A DNA stretch of 64,000 bases from Myroides guanonis (GCF_900114085.1 NZ_FORU01000001.1:1-64000), one strand, 5' to 3'; counted from the first letter of the stretch, positions 26,573 to 35,551 are shown. A program made the numbers and translations. The notes: generated from the letters alone by a model not told the origin.

Positions 26573-27433
26573 TTATAATACGTTTAGTACTTGTTCTTTT
26601 ATTTTTTCAAGTTCATCTTTCATTTGAACAACAAATTTTTGCATTTCAGCATGGTTTGATTTAGAACCCATTGTGTTTATCTCACGTCCCATTTCTTGAG
26701 TAATAAACCCTAGTTTTCTTCCATTTGCTTCAGTACCAGAAAGAGTCTCTAAAAAATAGTTTAAGTGGTTTGATAAACGAACTTTTTCTTCTGTTATATC
26801 CATTTTCTCAAGATAATAGATTACTTCTTGTTCGAATCTATTTTCATCCACATTCACCTTCATTTCTAAAAGATTGCTTCTAAGACGTTCTTTAACTCCA
26901 TCTATACGTTCTTTATCAAGAGAAATGGCTTTATCCATAAAATCACGAATGTTTTGAATGCGAAATCTAAAATCATCTTCAAGTGATTTCCCTTCGCTTC
27001 TTCTAAAGGACTGTATGTTGTCTAGAGCTTGTTGTATAACTAATTCTATTTTTTCCCATTCGTTTTCATCCAGTTCAATTCGTTCTACCTTTAATGCATC
27101 AGGCATACGAACAGCCATTTTCATTAATTCAGTAGCATCGGCATTTGGAATGATATCTTGCATTTGTTTAATGTAAGAGTGTACGATTGGAGCGTTAATC
27201 TTACTAGAAGTTTCCTCTGCAGTCACTTCAACGTATATTGAGAAGTCAACCTTACCACGTTCTAAAGCCTGAGCAATAGTGTTTCTAAGTGGTAGCTCTT
27301 TTTCTCTATAGGTCAAAGGAAGGCGAACGTTTAAATCTAAACTTTTACTGTTTAGAGATTTAACTTCAACTGTGATTTTTTTTGTCGGTAGTTGCGTAAA
27401 AGCTTTCCCGAAACCTGTCATAGAATGTATCAT
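26573..27433 (-). CDS. YicC/YloC family endoribonuclease
   Basis: The 286-residue protein begins with the family signature MTGFGKA and contains EVKSLNSKSLDLNVRLP, the DUF1732-type C-terminal helices and the terminal KDELEKIKEQVLNVL. YicC proteins are reported to be endoribonucleases affecting small RNA stability. ATG at 27433 is chosen because it sits 19 bp from a TATATTTG box and gives the standard N terminus; an earlier in-frame start would place the promoter inside the gene. It heads the yicC-gmk-nadD transcript. Confidence 0.92.
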   Translation of the reverse strand: MIHSMTGFGKAFTQLPTKKITVEVKSLNSKSLDLNVRLPLTYREKELPLRNTIAQALERGKVDFSIYVEVTAEETSSKINAPIVHSYIKQMQDIIPNADATELMKMAVRMPDALKVERIELDENEWEKIELVIQQALDNIQSFRRSEGKSLEDDFRFRIQNIRDFMDKAISLDKERIDGVKERLRSNLLEMKVNVDENRFEQEVIYYLEKMDITEEKVRLSNHLNYFLETLSGTEANGRKLGFITQEMGREINTMGSKSNHAEMQKFVVQMKDELEKIKEQVLNVL

Positions 27434-27452
27434 ACACGGATAAATAAAGTTA

Positions 27453-27460
27453 CAAATATA
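27453..27460 (-). promoter_or_regulatory. Putative -7 box of yicC-gmk-nadD (TATATTTG)
   Basis: The minus-strand octamer matches TAnnTTTG and lies just downstream of the terminator at 27463-27487. Confidence 0.55.
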
Positions 27461-27462
27461 GA

Positions 27463-27487
27463 AAAACTCCCTTGAAATAAGGGAGTA
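27463..27487 (-). terminator. Terminator after the ArsC/Spx-like gene
   Basis: On the minus strand ACTCCCTTA pairs across a short loop with TAAGGGAGT and runs into TTTT. It lies 226 bp after the ArsC/Spx-like stop, directly before the yicC promoter. Confidence 0.65.
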
Positions 27488-27712
27488 GTAGTATAATAAC
27501 TTCAATTTACTTAATGTTATATGGGATTTGTATATTCTGTTTTAGAATACCTAAGACAAATTAAATAGACTTGCCTATTATTGTGTGTTTTCTTAGTAGA
27601 AGTGTTAGTTCAAAATAGTTTTATATATATATAATTTTAATGTCAATATTGATGCTAAATGTATTAGTTTCTATTATATTTTTGGTTGATAGTATATCTA
27701 GCAAGACATAGA

Positions 27713-28060
27713 CTATATAGCTAAGAGCATTTCTTCTACTGTTTTCTTACTATTTCCTATGAAAGCTAATTCCCCTATTAAAATTACTGGACGACTCAAA
27801 AAGGTGTAATGTTCTAAAATTAAATTTTTAAAATCTTCTTCTTGGAGCTGCTGATCCTTAAGCCCTCTTAATTTATACAATTGAGCTCTCTTATTAAATA
27901 AACTTTCGTAGCTGTCTGTGTGTTTCCTTAATGCTTCTAGTTGGTTTATATTGATCGGATTTGATTTTATTTCTTGTAATTCAAATTGTTCAATGTTTGG
28001 AATTTGATTCATTATTTTTTTACAAGTGTCACAGCTTTTTAAATAGTATATTTTTTTCAT
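27713..28060 (-). CDS. ArsC/Spx-like thioredoxin-fold protein
   Basis: The 115-residue protein has the ArsC/Spx thioredoxin-like fold, with SCDTCKK giving a CxxC redox pair at Cys10/Cys13, LRKHTDSYESLFNKRAQLYKLRGL, and LSRPVILIGELAFIGNS near the C terminus, where the conserved RP cis-proline segment is seen. Relatives reduce arsenate or act as Spx-like regulators; arsenate reduction is not supported by any neighbouring ars gene. Confidence 0.85.
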   Translation of the reverse strand: MKKIYYLKSCDTCKKIMNQIPNIEQFELQEIKSNPININQLEALRKHTDSYESLFNKRAQLYKLRGLKDQQLQEEDFKNLILEHYTFLSRPVILIGELAFIGNSKKTVEEMLLAI

Positions 28061-28150
28061 AATATATTGAAATAATATTTTTAAATGTTAAGAATAGATG
28101 CTTTTCCATATTGCGGATTATAACATATTCAAATGTACAAATGAGATTTA

Positions 28151-28193
28151 AAAAAAACAATGCTTGTAACATAAAGGCTACAAGCATTGTTTT
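28151..28193 (-). terminator. Terminator after trhO
   Basis: On the minus strand AAAACAATGCTTGTA pairs with TACAAGCATTGTTTT across a 10-nt loop, followed by eight T. Confidence 0.85.
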
Positions 28194-28210
28194 AGGTAAG
28201 TAGAAGTTTA

Positions 28211-29569
28211 TTATACGACTTTGAAAATCAAATCTCCCTTGCGCACTCTAAATGAAAGTTGCATTGTCATTTTATCATTCTGTTTAGAAACGTTAGTTTC
28301 TTTACCGTTAACCATCATAGAGTTAACAGTGAGACGCTCTTCCCCAGTTGTAGGTCCTGTAATAAGAACAGTGTCTCCTATATTTAATTCGTTATTTTGA
28401 ATTATAAATTGTCCAACGTTAGCTTTTGTGAAAAAGTGTTCAACTTTTCCAATCGCAAGTTTTTTTTCAATTCTCTTTTTTCTGATTTTGGTAACAGTGC
28501 TAATTTTTACGGGTTTAATCTCTTCAAATACATTGCGTTCTGCTTTGAACTTTAAAGCGTCGGATTTACCTTTTTTAAATATAAGATTACCTTTTTGAAT
28601 ACCTTTTCTTAATTGTTTTTGTTCTTCTTCTGGTAGTTGAATAATGTCAACGCATGATTCAGAACAACAATTATGCATTTTTTCCGCACAATCATCACAT
28701 TGAATAAACAATAAATGACAAGCTTCATTAGCACAATTTACGTGTGTGTCACAAGGTGCCCCACATTGGTGGCATTGGGCGATTATATCATCTGTTATAC
28801 GTTCTCCAAGTCTGTGGTCGAATACAAAGTTTTTTCCAATAAACTTGCTTTCTAGTCCTTCTGATTTTATTTGTCTTGTATACTCAATAATTCCTCCTTC
28901 TAATTGATATACGTTTTTAAAGCCATGATGCTTAAAATAGGCAGAAGCTTTTTCACAACGAATACCTCCTGTACAATACATTAGTAAGTTTTTATCTTCT
29001 TTATGTTGTTGTAGTTTTTCATTGATAATAGGAAGTGATTCTCTAAAAGTATCTACATCTGGAGTTATAGCTCCAACAAAATGTCCAATTTCACTTTCAT
29101 AATGATTTCTAAAATCTACAACTATAGTATTTGGGTCTTCTAAAAGCTCATTAAATTCTTTCGCTTTTAAATGAATTCCTTTATTCGTAACATCGAAAGT
29201 ATTGTCATCAAGACCATCAGCAACAATTTTTTTTCGAACTTTAACTGTTAGTTTCAGAAAGGATAAATCATCTTGCTCTACGGCTACATTTAAACGTATG
29301 CCTTTCATAAAGTCATATTCTTCTAAAGTAGCTCTAAAGGCTTCGAAATTTGAGGCAGGAACAGACATTTGAGCATTAATTCCTTCTTCTGCTACATAGG
29401 TTCTACCTAAAGCATCTAAAGGGTTCCATGCTAAAAATAATTCGTCTCTAAATTGTTGTGGATTTTTGATTTTGGCGTATGCGTAGAAAGATAAGGTTAG
29501 GCGGTTTTCACCTGCCGAAGCAATAAGTTCAGCTCTTTCTTCCGCGCTTAAAGTGTTATACAGTTGCAT
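28211..29569 (-). CDS. trhO: tRNA uridine-5-hydroxylase, rhodanese type
   Basis: TrhO (YceA) hydroxylates the wobble uridine 34 of tRNAs. The 452-residue protein has the N-terminal ferredoxin-like domain, the rhodanese domain with active-site loop MYCTGGIRCEKA, and a cysteine-rich zinc segment (CHQCGAPCDTHVNC...CHLLFIQCDDC...CCSESC, split). It carries a further C-terminal extension of about 120 residues that is common in Bacteroidota but absent from E. coli TrhO. Single gene with its own terminator. Confidence 0.92.
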   Translation of the reverse strand: MQLYNTLSAEERAELIASAGENRLTLSFYAYAKIKNPQQFRDELFLAWNPLDALGRTYVAEEGINAQMSVPASNFEAFRATLEEYDFMKGIRLNVAVEQDDLSFLKLTVKVRKKIVADGLDDNTFDVTNKGIHLKAKEFNELLEDPNTIVVDFRNHYESEIGHFVGAITPDVDTFRESLPIINEKLQQHKEDKNLLMYCTGGIRCEKASAYFKHHGFKNVYQLEGGIIEYTRQIKSEGLESKFIGKNFVFDHRLGERITDDIIAQCHQCGAPCDTHVNCANEACHLLFIQCDDCAEKMHNCCSESCVDIIQLPEEEQKQLRKGIQKGNLIFKKGKSDALKFKAERNVFEEIKPVKISTVTKIRKKRIEKKLAIGKVEHFFTKANVGQFIIQNNELNIGDTVLITGPTTGEERLTVNSMMVNGKETNVSKQNDKMTMQLSFRVRKGDLIFKVV

Positions 29570-30075
29570 GCTATAAACTAAATTTGTGGATAATTATTCG
29601 ATAAAATTCCAAACTCTAAATGGAAGAGTTCTAAATGCAAATATACGTTTTCATATATAATTTACATAGAGGATGATTGTTTTATTGTAAGAAATTGATT
29701 TTAACAATATTCAAAGTTCGTGGTTTTTCCATTTAGAATCTAAGTTAGATTTACAAATAATGTAGTCAATGGTATTGATTAGTGTGTATAAGTATGGAAA
29801 CAAAAAAGGTTTTTATTTATTAAAAAATTAGAATAAATAAAAATAGCTGGTGTTTAAACATCAAATATACTAACGTAAATAAGATGTCCACCCCTTTGTC
29901 CACCCCTGTATTTGAGGTTAAGAAGATGAATGCTCTAATTTTACATCTCTTTATTAGAATAATAATGTGTCTTTTTTAAATTTCTATTGTCTAAATAATA
30001 TTAAATGTATCGATATACATATAGGTTTAGTGATTCTTCTTAGAAGATTTTAAATATAATAAAATACTTATTGTC
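29570..30075. other. 506-bp noncoding region with a 12-bp tandem repeat
   Basis: No coding region is supported. The only clear structure is TGTCCACCCCT repeated twice with a 12-bp period at 29885-29907, about 170 bp upstream of the AraC-type gene; the C-rich unit stands out against the AT-rich background. Confidence 0.5.
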
Positions 30076-30858
30076 ATGGTATTGTTGGATTTTTTTATTG
30101 GAAAAACAGTATTTGTTTTAGGTGTAGATAAGGTTGTCTTTTTTGTTAAGAGAATAGTGACTGTGGATTCCTTAATGTATGAGAATTATTTTAGAATTAT
30201 TTGGGTGAACATTCATTCAAGAATCAATAGCATTGATTTGCATTGGAATTTCTTTACAACGACGCAATCTATTTCTATAAATTATTCGAGTTGGATTAGT
30301 CTTGTTAATAATGAGTATTTGATTATTGCTTTAGCGATCTTATCGCTTTTATATATATTAATTTTAGTTTTTAAGAATTTGGAAAAAGATATCGATGAAT
30401 ATGAATTAGAGTCTTTTGTTTTACCAGAGATAGTTCGAGAAGATTCTTCTAATGATTTAATTATTAGAAATAAGGTTTATATGTCAAAGGAAAAAGAAAG
30501 TGCAATTTTGACTGTCTTGATAAACTATGAAGAGGAGAAGTTTTTTTTAAAGAAAGATGTTAGTTTAAATCAGTTGGCAAATATTTCTGGAATAAATGAG
30601 AAGTATATCGCATATGTAATTAAAAAACATAGAGGAAAAGATTTTTCAACTTATATAAATGAATTGCGTGTTTCTTATATTGTAGACTGTTTAAAAATAA
30701 ACCCTGTTTATTTGCAATATAAAATTAGTTATTTGGCTAGTCAATGTGGTTTTACTTCACATAGTGGTTTTTCTATCACATTTAAAAAAGTTGTTGGAAT
30801 GTCTCCGTCTGCCTTTATTGCTAACTTGAAAAATAAATCTACAGAGTCTTTTGTTTAA
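30076..30858 (+). CDS. AraC-type HTH protein with transmembrane segment
   Basis: The 260-residue protein ends in an AraC DNA-binding domain (about 163-250: two HTH units, LNQLANISGINEKYIAYVI and the C-terminal SYLASQCGFTSHSGFSITFKK with GMSPSAF). A single transmembrane helix spans 82-99. Flavobacterial proteins of this class usually carry about 300 residues of TPR repeats before the membrane helix; here that part is missing and the first 80 residues are hydrophobic but unrecognised. It may be a shortened regulator or a degraded copy. No target gene is evident. Confidence 0.7.
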   Translation: MVLLDFFIGKTVFVLGVDKVVFFVKRIVTVDSLMYENYFRIIWVNIHSRINSIDLHWNFFTTTQSISINYSSWISLVNNEYLIIALAILSLLYILILVFKNLEKDIDEYELESFVLPEIVREDSSNDLIIRNKVYMSKEKESAILTVLINYEEEKFFLKKDVSLNQLANISGINEKYIAYVIKKHRGKDFSTYINELRVSYIVDCLKINPVYLQYKISYLASQCGFTSHSGFSITFKKVVGMSPSAFIANLKNKSTESFV

Positions 30859-31077
30859 AAACTAACGAGAATAAGTGAAAATCGATAATCAGAATTGGTG
30901 TAGTTTGCTGCTACAATATTGTAAGTCACCGCAATTCAGTTTATTTACTCCCGAGATATTTGAAGGAAGTTAATTTAGAACTTATTTATAGTATTGGAAG
31001 ATGAGAAATTTGAAGGGAAGTTTTCAGATTTGATTCTTAAAAATAAAGTACTATTTTTACACTTAAATATAGTTTTA

Positions 31078-32082
31078 ATGAGTGCAGATAAAGAAGCAAA
31101 GTTAAAAGCGTTACAGCTTACTTTAGACAAATTAGATAAAACATACGGTAAGGGAACCGTTATGAAATTAGGAGATAAGGCAGTAGAGGAAGTTGAAGCT
31201 ATTTCTTCTGGTTCTCTTGGAATTGATTTAGCTCTAGGTGTAGGAGGTTATCCACGAGGCAGAATTATTGAAATTTATGGACCTGAATCTTCTGGAAAAA
31301 CGACTTTGACCTTACATGCTATTGCAGAGGTTCAAAAAACAGGTGGTATTGCTGCGTTTATCGATGCAGAACATGCTTTTGATAGATTTTATGCTGAAAA
31401 GTTAGGTGTTAATATTGATGAACTTATTATATCTCAACCAGATAATGGTGAACAAGCTTTGGAGATTGCGGAGAACTTGATTCGTTCTGGTGCAATTGAT
31501 TTAGTTGTAGTTGACTCTGTTGCTGCTTTAACTCCTAAAAGTGAGATTGAAGGTGAGATGGGAGATTCCAAAATGGGATTACATGCTCGTTTAATGTCAC
31601 AGGCACTTAGAAAACTTACTGGTACAATTAGTAAAACAAATTGTACTGTGTTTTTTATTAATCAATTGCGTGAGAAGATTGGAGTTATGTTTGGAAATCC
31701 AGAAACAACAACTGGTGGTAATGCATTGAAGTTCTATGCCTCAGTTCGTTTGGATATTCGACGTTCTACTCAGATTAAAGATGGAGAGAATGTTATGGGG
31801 AATAGAACTAAGGTAAAGATTGTAAAAAATAAAGTTGCTCCTCCTTTTAGAACAGCTGAGTTTGATATTATGTACGGAGAAGGAATCTCGAAAGTAGGAG
31901 AGGTACTTGATTTAGCTGTTGAATTTAATATTATCAAGAAAAGCGGGTCATGGTTCAGTTATGGTGAAACGAAGTTGGGTCAAGGGCGTGATGCAGTGAA
32001 AGGTTTGATTAAGGATAATCCAGAATTGATGGATGAACTAGAAGTTAAAATTAAAGAAGAAATTAAGTCTAAAGAAGCTTAA
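31078..32082 (+). CDS. recA: Recombinase RecA
   Basis: RecA forms ATP-dependent filaments on single-stranded DNA for homologous recombination and SOS induction. The 334-residue protein has Walker [33 protein letters not shown] and the [22 protein letters not shown]2 region in pieces. ATG at 31078 gives the usual N terminus ([13 protein letters not shown]); the reading frame is open further upstream from a TTG at 30994 but that extension has no family match. No LexA-type box was recognised. Confidence 0.97.
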   Translation: MSADKEAKLKALQLTLDKLDKTYGKGTVMKLGDKAVEEVEAISSGSLGIDLALGVGGYPRGRIIEIYGPESSGKTTLTLHAIAEVQKTGGIAAFIDAEHAFDRFYAEKLGVNIDELIISQPDNGEQALEIAENLIRSGAIDLVVVDSVAALTPKSEIEGEMGDSKMGLHARLMSQALRKLTGTISKTNCTVFFINQLREKIGVMFGNPETTTGGNALKFYASVRLDIRRSTQIKDGENVMGNRTKVKIVKNKVAPPFRTAEFDIMYGEGISKVGEVLDLAVEFNIIKKSGSWFSYGETKLGQGRDAVKGLIKDNPELMDELEVKIKEEIKSKEA

Positions 32083-32108
32083 TTGATGATTATAGTAAAT
32101 CTTATATT

Positions 32109-32143
32109 AAAAAAGGGTATCTCGGAAGAGATACCCTTTTTTT
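32109..32143. terminator. Bidirectional terminator between recA and the thioesterase
   Basis: AAAAAAGGGTATCTC and GAGATACCCTTTTTT with a GGAA loop form a strong stem shared by the convergent genes. Confidence 0.85.
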
Positions 32144-32570
32144 AATTATTTGCTATCTCATCTAAAACAGGGACAGGTCTTTTATTTTCATTTATAGCGA
32201 CTAAAGTAAATGTTCCACTAATAGCTTTGTCTCTTCCGTCTCTGTACATGCTTTCAATAAAAACATCAACTTGAACGTCTAAACTGGTTTTACCTACTCT
32301 AATCACTGTTCCAATTAGTTCTACTAAAGTTCCCGCAGGTATTGGATATTTGAAGTCGATCTTATCACTGCTAACAGTTACTATAGTTTTACGGCTGAAT
32401 CGCGTTGCGGTCATAAACGCTATCTCATCCATTATATATAGCACTGAACCTCCAAACATTGTATTATGGTGGTTAGTTGTGCCAGGAAACACTGCTTTAA
32501 AAACGTGAGTCTCTGAATCTTTGATTCTTTTTTCAATTAACTGTTCTCGGTTCATCGTTTGATCTATCAT
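32142..32570 (-). CDS. Acyl-CoA thioesterase (YciA-type hotdog)
   Basis: The 142-residue hotdog-fold protein hydrolyses acyl-CoA thioesters. NHHNTMFGGSVLYIMDEIAFMTATRF contains the family's catalytic Asn/Asp pattern, shown here in parts: NTMFGG and MDEIAF. ATG at 32570 or a second ATG five codons in are possible. It is the first gene downstream of the cobalamin riboswitch at 32685-32857, about 115 nt from its 3' hairpin, and no separate promoter box is visible in between. B12 control of this gene is therefore possible but unproven. Confidence 0.9.
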   Translation of the reverse strand: MIDQTMNREQLIEKRIKDSETHVFKAVFPGTTNHHNTMFGGSVLYIMDEIAFMTATRFSRKTIVTVSSDKIDFKYPIPAGTLVELIGTVIRVGKTSLDVQVDVFIESMYRDGRDKAISGTFTLVAINENKRPVPVLDEIANN

Positions 32571-32684
32571 ACATTTAAAATTGTTTATTCATTTAAAGTT
32601 GCATGAATTTACAGTCGGTTGATTGGTGCATGGGTTAAATTTGCCACTATACTTATAGGTATATAGTAATGAAATCCATTGACC

Positions 32685-32857
32685 TTACTTCAATCGCGAA
32701 AGTGTGTCATGCTTGCATTGCAAGAGGTTAAAGTTTGGTATCCTGACTTTTTTCTCCTTTTCATAACTAAACAATGAAGTCTTTTAAGAAAAAAATTACA
32801 GTTGCGCGACAGCTCGTGAATTTCACACGATTCCCATTCTTTAAACTATTTACCGTG
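32685..32857 (-). ncRNA. Cobalamin (adenosylcobalamin) riboswitch
   Basis: On the minus strand the core reads AATGGGAATCGTGTGAAATT, then CACGAGCTGTCGCGCAACTGT, and later AAGTCAGGATACC, matching the B12-box and core of cobalamin riboswitches. A 3' hairpin (32687-32703) has the loop TCGCGA, which can pair with TCGCG in the core loop (32805-32809), as expected for the L5-L13 kissing loop that regulates expression. A TATATTTG promoter box lies immediately upstream. Outputs of this class are usually btuB-type transport or B12-independent isoenzymes; here the first gene is a thioesterase. Confidence 0.85.
32690..32710 (-). other. Seven-codon mini-ORF overlapping the riboswitch hairpin
   Basis: ATG ACA CAC TTT CGC GAT TGA encodes MTHFRD and overlaps the 3' regulatory hairpin of the cobalamin riboswitch. 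It may be coincidental, or a leader peptide. Confidence 0.2.
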
Positions 32858-32865
32858 CAAATATA
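32858..32865 (-). promoter_or_regulatory. Putative -7 box for the cobalamin riboswitch transcript (TATATTTG)
   Basis: The minus-strand octamer matches TAnnTTTG. A start about 7 nt downstream would begin the RNA right at the aptamer. Confidence 0.65.
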
Positions 32866-33043
32866 CACCTTTTAAAGTCTAATTGATTAGGTGATACTTT
32901 TTAAGTAGGCTGAGATACTTATTTTATTGTTAAAAAATGCTCCGTATGTAGGTAAGAAGATTCTATACAAGAAAGGAGGTGGATGAAAGAATATTGGAGG
33001 TAACTTGTTAAGATCTTGTTTTACTTTAAAAGTTCAATGTTGT

Positions 33044-33226
33044 ATGTGGGAATTGAACAGTGAACTAAATGTTTTACTACAACTTGTTGCAGAAAAAGTT
33101 AGTACTAATCAGATTGTAAATCGATTAGAATTAAAAAACCCAATCAATTTACAAAGTGCAATAGTTGATTGGGGATCTTTATTTATAGGAATTGTTATTT
33201 TTTTGCTTTTTTATTTTTTAAACTAA
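33044..33226 (+). CDS. Possible small tail-anchored protein
   Basis: An open frame from ATG at 33044 would encode 60 residues with a polar first half and a C-terminal hydrophobic helix (SLFIGIVIFLLFYFLN). The frame also opens from a TTG at 33005. Its 3' end overlaps the convergent barrel gene by 32 bp, and a perfect extended Shine-Dalgarno-like sequence lies at 32970-32981 but faces a six-codon ORF instead. I do not recognise it; it may be a chance frame or a remnant. Confidence 0.3.
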   Translation: MWELNSELNVLLQLVAEKVSTNQIVNRLELKNPINLQSAIVDWGSLFIGIVIFLLFYFLN

Positions 33227-33710
33227 AGCCATATGCAATGCGGATTCCCAATTGGTCAGTGTTATAATCATTAAAACGTTGATATTGCATGCTAATATCA
33301 ATAAATTTATTTGCAAAACCGATTGAAGGTGACCAAATGAAAGTGTTTCCCATCCCTTTATGAGTACCAAAACCAGCCCCCAACTCTCCTTGGAAGTACA
33401 AGTTTCTATTAAAAAATGATTTGAATCCGAGTTTTGCTGGTATTAAACCTAAATCTCCTTCACTACTAAACAAGTGTGTGAAACCAGTAGTCGCTGTAAG
33501 AGAAGTTTTTCGAGTTATATCATATTGTAAACGTGCATCTACGCCTAATGCTCCATCAAAATCATTATTAGTTGGTAGTCCACCATTAATACCAAAACCT
33601 ACTCTAAATCCTTTTGGATAGTATTCTTTCTTCTGTGCAAAAGTAGTACTCGTCGCTAAAATTGCAATTCCTATTAATGTTAAGAGAACATTCTTTTTTA
33701 CTTTAATCAT
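33195..33710 (-). CDS. Outer membrane beta-barrel protein
   Basis: The 171-residue protein has a Sec signal peptide (about residues 1-25, VLLTLIGIAILATSTTFAQ) and then amphipathic strands such as FRVGFGINGGLP, VDARLQYDITRKTSLTATTGFTH, LYFQGELGAGFGT and IDISMQYQRFND, ending LGIRIAYGFSL. This is the pattern of small Bacteroidota barrels. ATG at 33710 is chosen because the signal peptide follows directly; an in-frame extension to 33845 is unlikely. No partner genes are evident. Confidence 0.78.
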   Translation of the reverse strand: MIKVKKNVLLTLIGIAILATSTTFAQKKEYYPKGFRVGFGINGGLPTNNDFDGALGVDARLQYDITRKTSLTATTGFTHLFSSEGDLGLIPAKLGFKSFFNRNLYFQGELGAGFGTHKGMGNTFIWSPSIGFANKFIDISMQYQRFNDYNTDQLGIRIAYGFSLKNKKAKK

Positions 33711-33894
33711 AGTGCTAAATTTGTTTCGAATTATAATGCAAATAATAAGCCAATCTATAATAAAGAAGTAGATATATAGAGAGACGACAACATGAGGTAA
33801 GGAATTGTACCTTGAAAAGGAGTTAGATAATAGTCTCTTTTTCAAAGTGTAATAATTAAGTTTTATTTAATAATGGAGATTGTTACCAAGTGGC

Positions 33895-33902
33895 TATCTT
33901 TG
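33895..33902 (+). promoter_or_regulatory. Putative -7 box of the MATE gene (TATCTTTG)
   Basis: The octamer matches TAnnTTTG, 16 bp upstream of the MATE ATG. Confidence 0.5.
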
Positions 33903-33917
33903 CCAAAAATTTAGAAA

Positions 33918-35294
33918 ATGAACTTATCCATTTATTTTAAAGAGTTTAGATATAATATTCAGCTGGCTTACCCAATTATTTTGGCTATGTTGGGGCATAC
34001 TGTTGTTGGAGTTATTGATAACATTATGGTTGGAAAAATAGGAGCAACGGAATTGGCGGCTGCATCATTAGCGAATAGTTTTGTGTTTATAGCGATCTCT
34101 TTAGGTATTGGATTTTCAACAGCTTTAACACCGTTAGTTGCTCATAGTGATTCTTCTAATGATCATGAAGAAGGAAGAAGAATATTTGTTAATGGGTTGT
34201 TTTTATGTACTATAGTTGGAGTTTTTTTATTTTCAATTATCTTTTTTTGTAAACCATTATTGATGTATATGGGGCAACCAGAGGAGGTTACTGCGTTAGC
34301 AAAACCTTTCTTGGATATTGTTGCGCTTTCATTGATTCCTATGGTAATGTATCAAGCATATAAGCAGTTTGCAGATGGGAAGTCCCAAACAAAAAATGCA
34401 ATGTATGCTACTCTGATAGCCAATATAACGAATGTTGTTTGTAATTATTTATTGATTTATGGTGTGTGGATTTTCCCCGAAATGGGAATGATTGGGGCAG
34501 CTTATGGAACTTTGATTTCACGTGTTCTTATGTTAGTCTATATGCATTTTGCTTTAACTTCTAAAGATTTGTTTAAACCATTTTTGACTCAAATAAGTTT
34601 CAAAGAACTTAAAAAAGAAATGCTCCAAAAGATTACAAGAATTGGAATTCCATCTGGATTAACCAGTTTTTTTGAGGTAGCATTATTCGTTGGAGCAGTT
34701 TGGTTGTCGGGGATGATAGGTACTGTTTCCCAGGCGGCTAATCAAATTGCATTGAGTTTAGCTTCCATGACTTTTATGTTTGCTAGTGGATTAAGTGTTG
34801 CTGCGATGATTCGTGTTGGGAATCAAAGAGGACTTGGAGATTATAAGAAGCTAAAAATAGTTGCTCGTTCTATTTTATTGATGACCATTTTAATATATAC
34901 AGTGTTTGCTATTGGATTTGTTGTTTTTCACGAGTATATTCCCATGTTGTTTTTAGATAATAATGATATTGTAAATGCAGAATTAAATAGAGAAGTTATC
35001 GCAGTTGCTGGACAATTGTTATTAGTAGCTGCTATTTTTCAAATATCTGATGGTATTCAAGTAGTGACATTGGGGGCATTGAGAGGGCTTCAAGATGTAA
35101 ATATACCTATGATGATTACATTTGTGTCTTATTGGGTAATTGGATTTCCTACTTCGATTTATTTAGGTTTATATACAGATTTAGGAGCTGTAGGAATTTG
35201 GTATGGTTTATTAGCTGGGCTTTCTGCTGCTGCAATTTTTTCTTATCTTCGCTTTCATAAACTTACCGAGAAATTGATACGTAATAATCATTAA
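33918..35294 (+). CDS. MATE family efflux transporter
   Basis: The 458-residue inner-membrane protein shows the twelve hydrophobic segments and duplicated halves of the MATE family, which exports drugs or organic cations in exchange for Na+ or H+. Typical segments are LAYPIILAMLGHTVVGVIDNIMVGKIGATELAA and ITRIGIPSGLTSFFEVALF with GTVSQAANQIALSLASMTFM (cited in parts). Substrate is unknown. It is followed after 11 bp by a small acidic protein gene. Confidence 0.93.
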   Translation: MNLSIYFKEFRYNIQLAYPIILAMLGHTVVGVIDNIMVGKIGATELAAASLANSFVFIAISLGIGFSTALTPLVAHSDSSNDHEEGRRIFVNGLFLCTIVGVFLFSIIFFCKPLLMYMGQPEEVTALAKPFLDIVALSLIPMVMYQAYKQFADGKSQTKNAMYATLIANITNVVCNYLLIYGVWIFPEMGMIGAAYGTLISRVLMLVYMHFALTSKDLFKPFLTQISFKELKKEMLQKITRIGIPSGLTSFFEVALFVGAVWLSGMIGTVSQAANQIALSLASMTFMFASGLSVAAMIRVGNQRGLGDYKKLKIVARSILLMTILIYTVFAIGFVVFHEYIPMLFLDNNDIVNAELNREVIAVAGQLLLVAAIFQISDGIQVVTLGALRGLQDVNIPMMITFVSYWVIGFPTSIYLGLYTDLGAVGIWYGLLAGLSAAAIFSYLRFHKLTEKLIRNNH

Positions 35295-35305
35295 ACTTAT
35301 ACAAT

Positions 35306-35551
35306 ATGGAATTACCAAAATTTGTTTTAGCTGATAATACAGACCATCCAGAAGATATCTTTATTATTCATTTAGATTTTCCTCGATTTATAATCAATTT
35401 GGAATCAGAAGAGATCGAGTTTTTAGAAAGTATTGAAGAATCTGAATCTACAGAAATTGAAGCAGAAATGGAATCTTTAATTGAACAAGCAGGAGTATTT
35501 TACGATCGTGAGATGGAACGCTATGTTGAAGAAGATGGAGAAGAAGATTAA
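35306..35551 (+). CDS. Small acidic protein, Bacteroidota-specific
   Basis: The 81-residue protein is very acidic (tail VEEDGEED) with a predicted beta segment (DIFIIHLDFPRFIINLE) and a charged helix. Short acidic proteins of this type are conserved in Flavobacteriia, but I know of no function. It lies 11 bp after the MATE gene and ends before a strong terminator, so it is likely cotranscribed. Confidence 0.8.
   Translation: MELPKFVLADNTDHPEDIFIIHLDFPRFIINLESEEIEFLESIEESESTEIEAEMESLIEQAGVFYDREMERYVEEDGEED

Noticed and set aside
30994..31077. N-terminal extension of recA from TTG at 30994
   Set aside because: The extra 28 residues have no family match, and ATG 31078 gives the usual RecA start.
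32870..33000. CTGAGA at about 32920 followed by AATGC and GTAGG, suggesting a thiamine pyrophosphate riboswitch
   Set aside because: The highly conserved ACCTGAT core segment is absent, so at best it is a decayed element.
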